From an uncultured Bacilli bacterium (GTDB lineage: Bacteria > Bacillota_I > Bacilli_A > RF39 > UBA660): DNA of 33,492 nucleotides. The number at the start of each line of letters is the position of its first letter. The first letter of the stretch is position 1. Where the stretch lies: assembly GCA_944358545.1 (NCBI GenBank), contig CALVRJ010000013.1, forward strand, positions 1 to 33,492, in the 5' to 3' direction. Shown piece after piece: positions 33,257-33,492 of this stretch. Below the pieces are notes generated by a model. That model was not told the DNA's origin. It saw only the letters and a list, made by a program, of their open reading frames with translations, and made no database searches. Made by a program: the position numbers and the translations under genes.

Positions 33257-33267
33257 ATTATAACACA
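33257..33267 (-). promoter_or_regulatory. Extended -10 promoter at the head of the secretion/pilus operon
   Basis: TGTGTTATAAT on the minus strand (TATAAT at 33262-33257) lies 26 bp upstream of the first start codon. The upstream region is a T-run with no clear -35. Confidence 0.65.
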
Positions 33268-33277
33268 AACTAATAAT

Positions 33278-33306
33278 AAAAAAAAAGGCAAATTAAAAAA
33301 TTTGTC
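33278..33306 (-). terminator. Intrinsic terminator after the reductase remnant
   Basis: On the minus strand CAAATT and AATTTG pair around a T4 loop, with an outer G-C after one mismatch, followed by nine Ts. It insulates the operon from upstream transcription. Confidence 0.75.
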
Positions 33307-33329
33307 TCAAAAATTAAAAAGTTTCACAT

Positions 33330-33437
33330 TTAACCTTTATACTGACCGCCATTTACATGAAATACCTGACCCGTCGTATAAGAAGCTAAATCACGGGACT
33401 TTGACAGTTTTAAAGCAACAAAACTTGCTAACAAAAG
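33330..33437 (-). pseudogene. 3' remnant of an SDR-family reductase (FabG-like)
   Basis: On the minus strand the last 36 codons before TAA (33332-33330) read FVALKLSKSRDLASYTTGQ then VFHVNGGQYKG. This matches the C-terminus of short-chain dehydrogenase/reductases such as FabG, where 'F-L-A-S-x-x-A-S-Y-I-T-G-Q-x-x-H-V-(D/N)-G-G' is conserved. In-frame TGA (33440-33438) and TAA stops precede it, so the Rossmann fold and active site are missing. A deletion joined the 3' end to AT-rich DNA. Confidence 0.8.
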
Positions 33438-33492
33438 TCAATAGTTATTTTAATAAAATTAATAAATAATTTAATAATTATATTTGAGCATG

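Noticed and set aside
33206-33469. Plus-strand 87-codon frame at the right edge
   Set aside because: It crosses the operon promoter, the terminator and the reductase remnant, all read from the minus strand, and has no start signal.

Overview
The window is AT-rich DNA with dense, mostly minus-strand genes, strong AGGAGG-type ribosome binding sites and U-tract hairpin terminators. It uses the standard bacterial code: TGA is a real stop at 3117-3119, overlapping a terminator hairpin, and Trp is TGG. The gene set (rnr-smpB-ssrA, a PrgI/VirB4/VirB6 secretion module of the Clostridioides CD1107-CD1115 type, a Tad pilus cluster, no outer-membrane secretin) points to a low-GC Bacillota. My guess is an uncultured gut Bacilli lineage near RF39/Erysipelotrichales; this is inference only.

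Layout. 1-3018 (minus): trans-translation and RNA quality control, rnr - smpB - ssrA. 3096-4713: rmuC overlapping a YjdF/DUF2238-type membrane gene. 4714-5364: a gene-poor scar holding the remnant of a leucine-rich-repeat surface protein, possible insertion-sequence-end DNA and a duplicated terminator. 5365-5646: a one-domain rhodanese. 5727-9027: a VirD4/TraG coupling ATPase and a membrane-anchored protein with calcium-loop-like motifs. 9144-9707: the only convincing plus-strand gene, with its own consensus promoter. 9742-33230 (minus): about 23.5 kb of co-oriented genes forming one envelope machine. 33278-33437: a terminator and the 3' remnant of an SDR/FabG-type reductase gene.

The main feature is the 5.7-33.2 kb region, where two machines are interleaved on one strand. 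In transcription order it holds two unknown exported or membrane proteins, a giant Cys-rich repeat protein, a short TadE-like protein, CpaB/RcpC, TadA, TadB, TadC, a Flp-like pilin, two TadE/F-like proteins and TadZ. These are followed by four VirB2-like two-helix proteins (a short pair and an extended pair), VirB6, PrgI/VirB3, VirB4 split into two cistrons, a three-domain cell-wall hydrolase, an anchored protein and VirD4. No relaxase, integrase, oriT-like motif or prepilin peptidase gene is seen. This suggests a resident secretion/adhesion apparatus rather than a complete conjugative element, although the window may truncate it.

In the model I favour, TadA, TadB, TadC and TadZ assemble a Flp/TadE pilus carrying the Cys-rich protein. 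VirB4, PrgI, VirB6 and VirD4 with the VirB2-like subunits form a trans-envelope channel, and the C39/NlpC-P60 hydrolase opens the peptidoglycan. The pilins appear to have their own promoters and terminators, which would raise their expression above that of the machine genes. Most predicted extracytoplasmic parts carry an even number of cysteines, suggesting disulfide stabilisation throughout.
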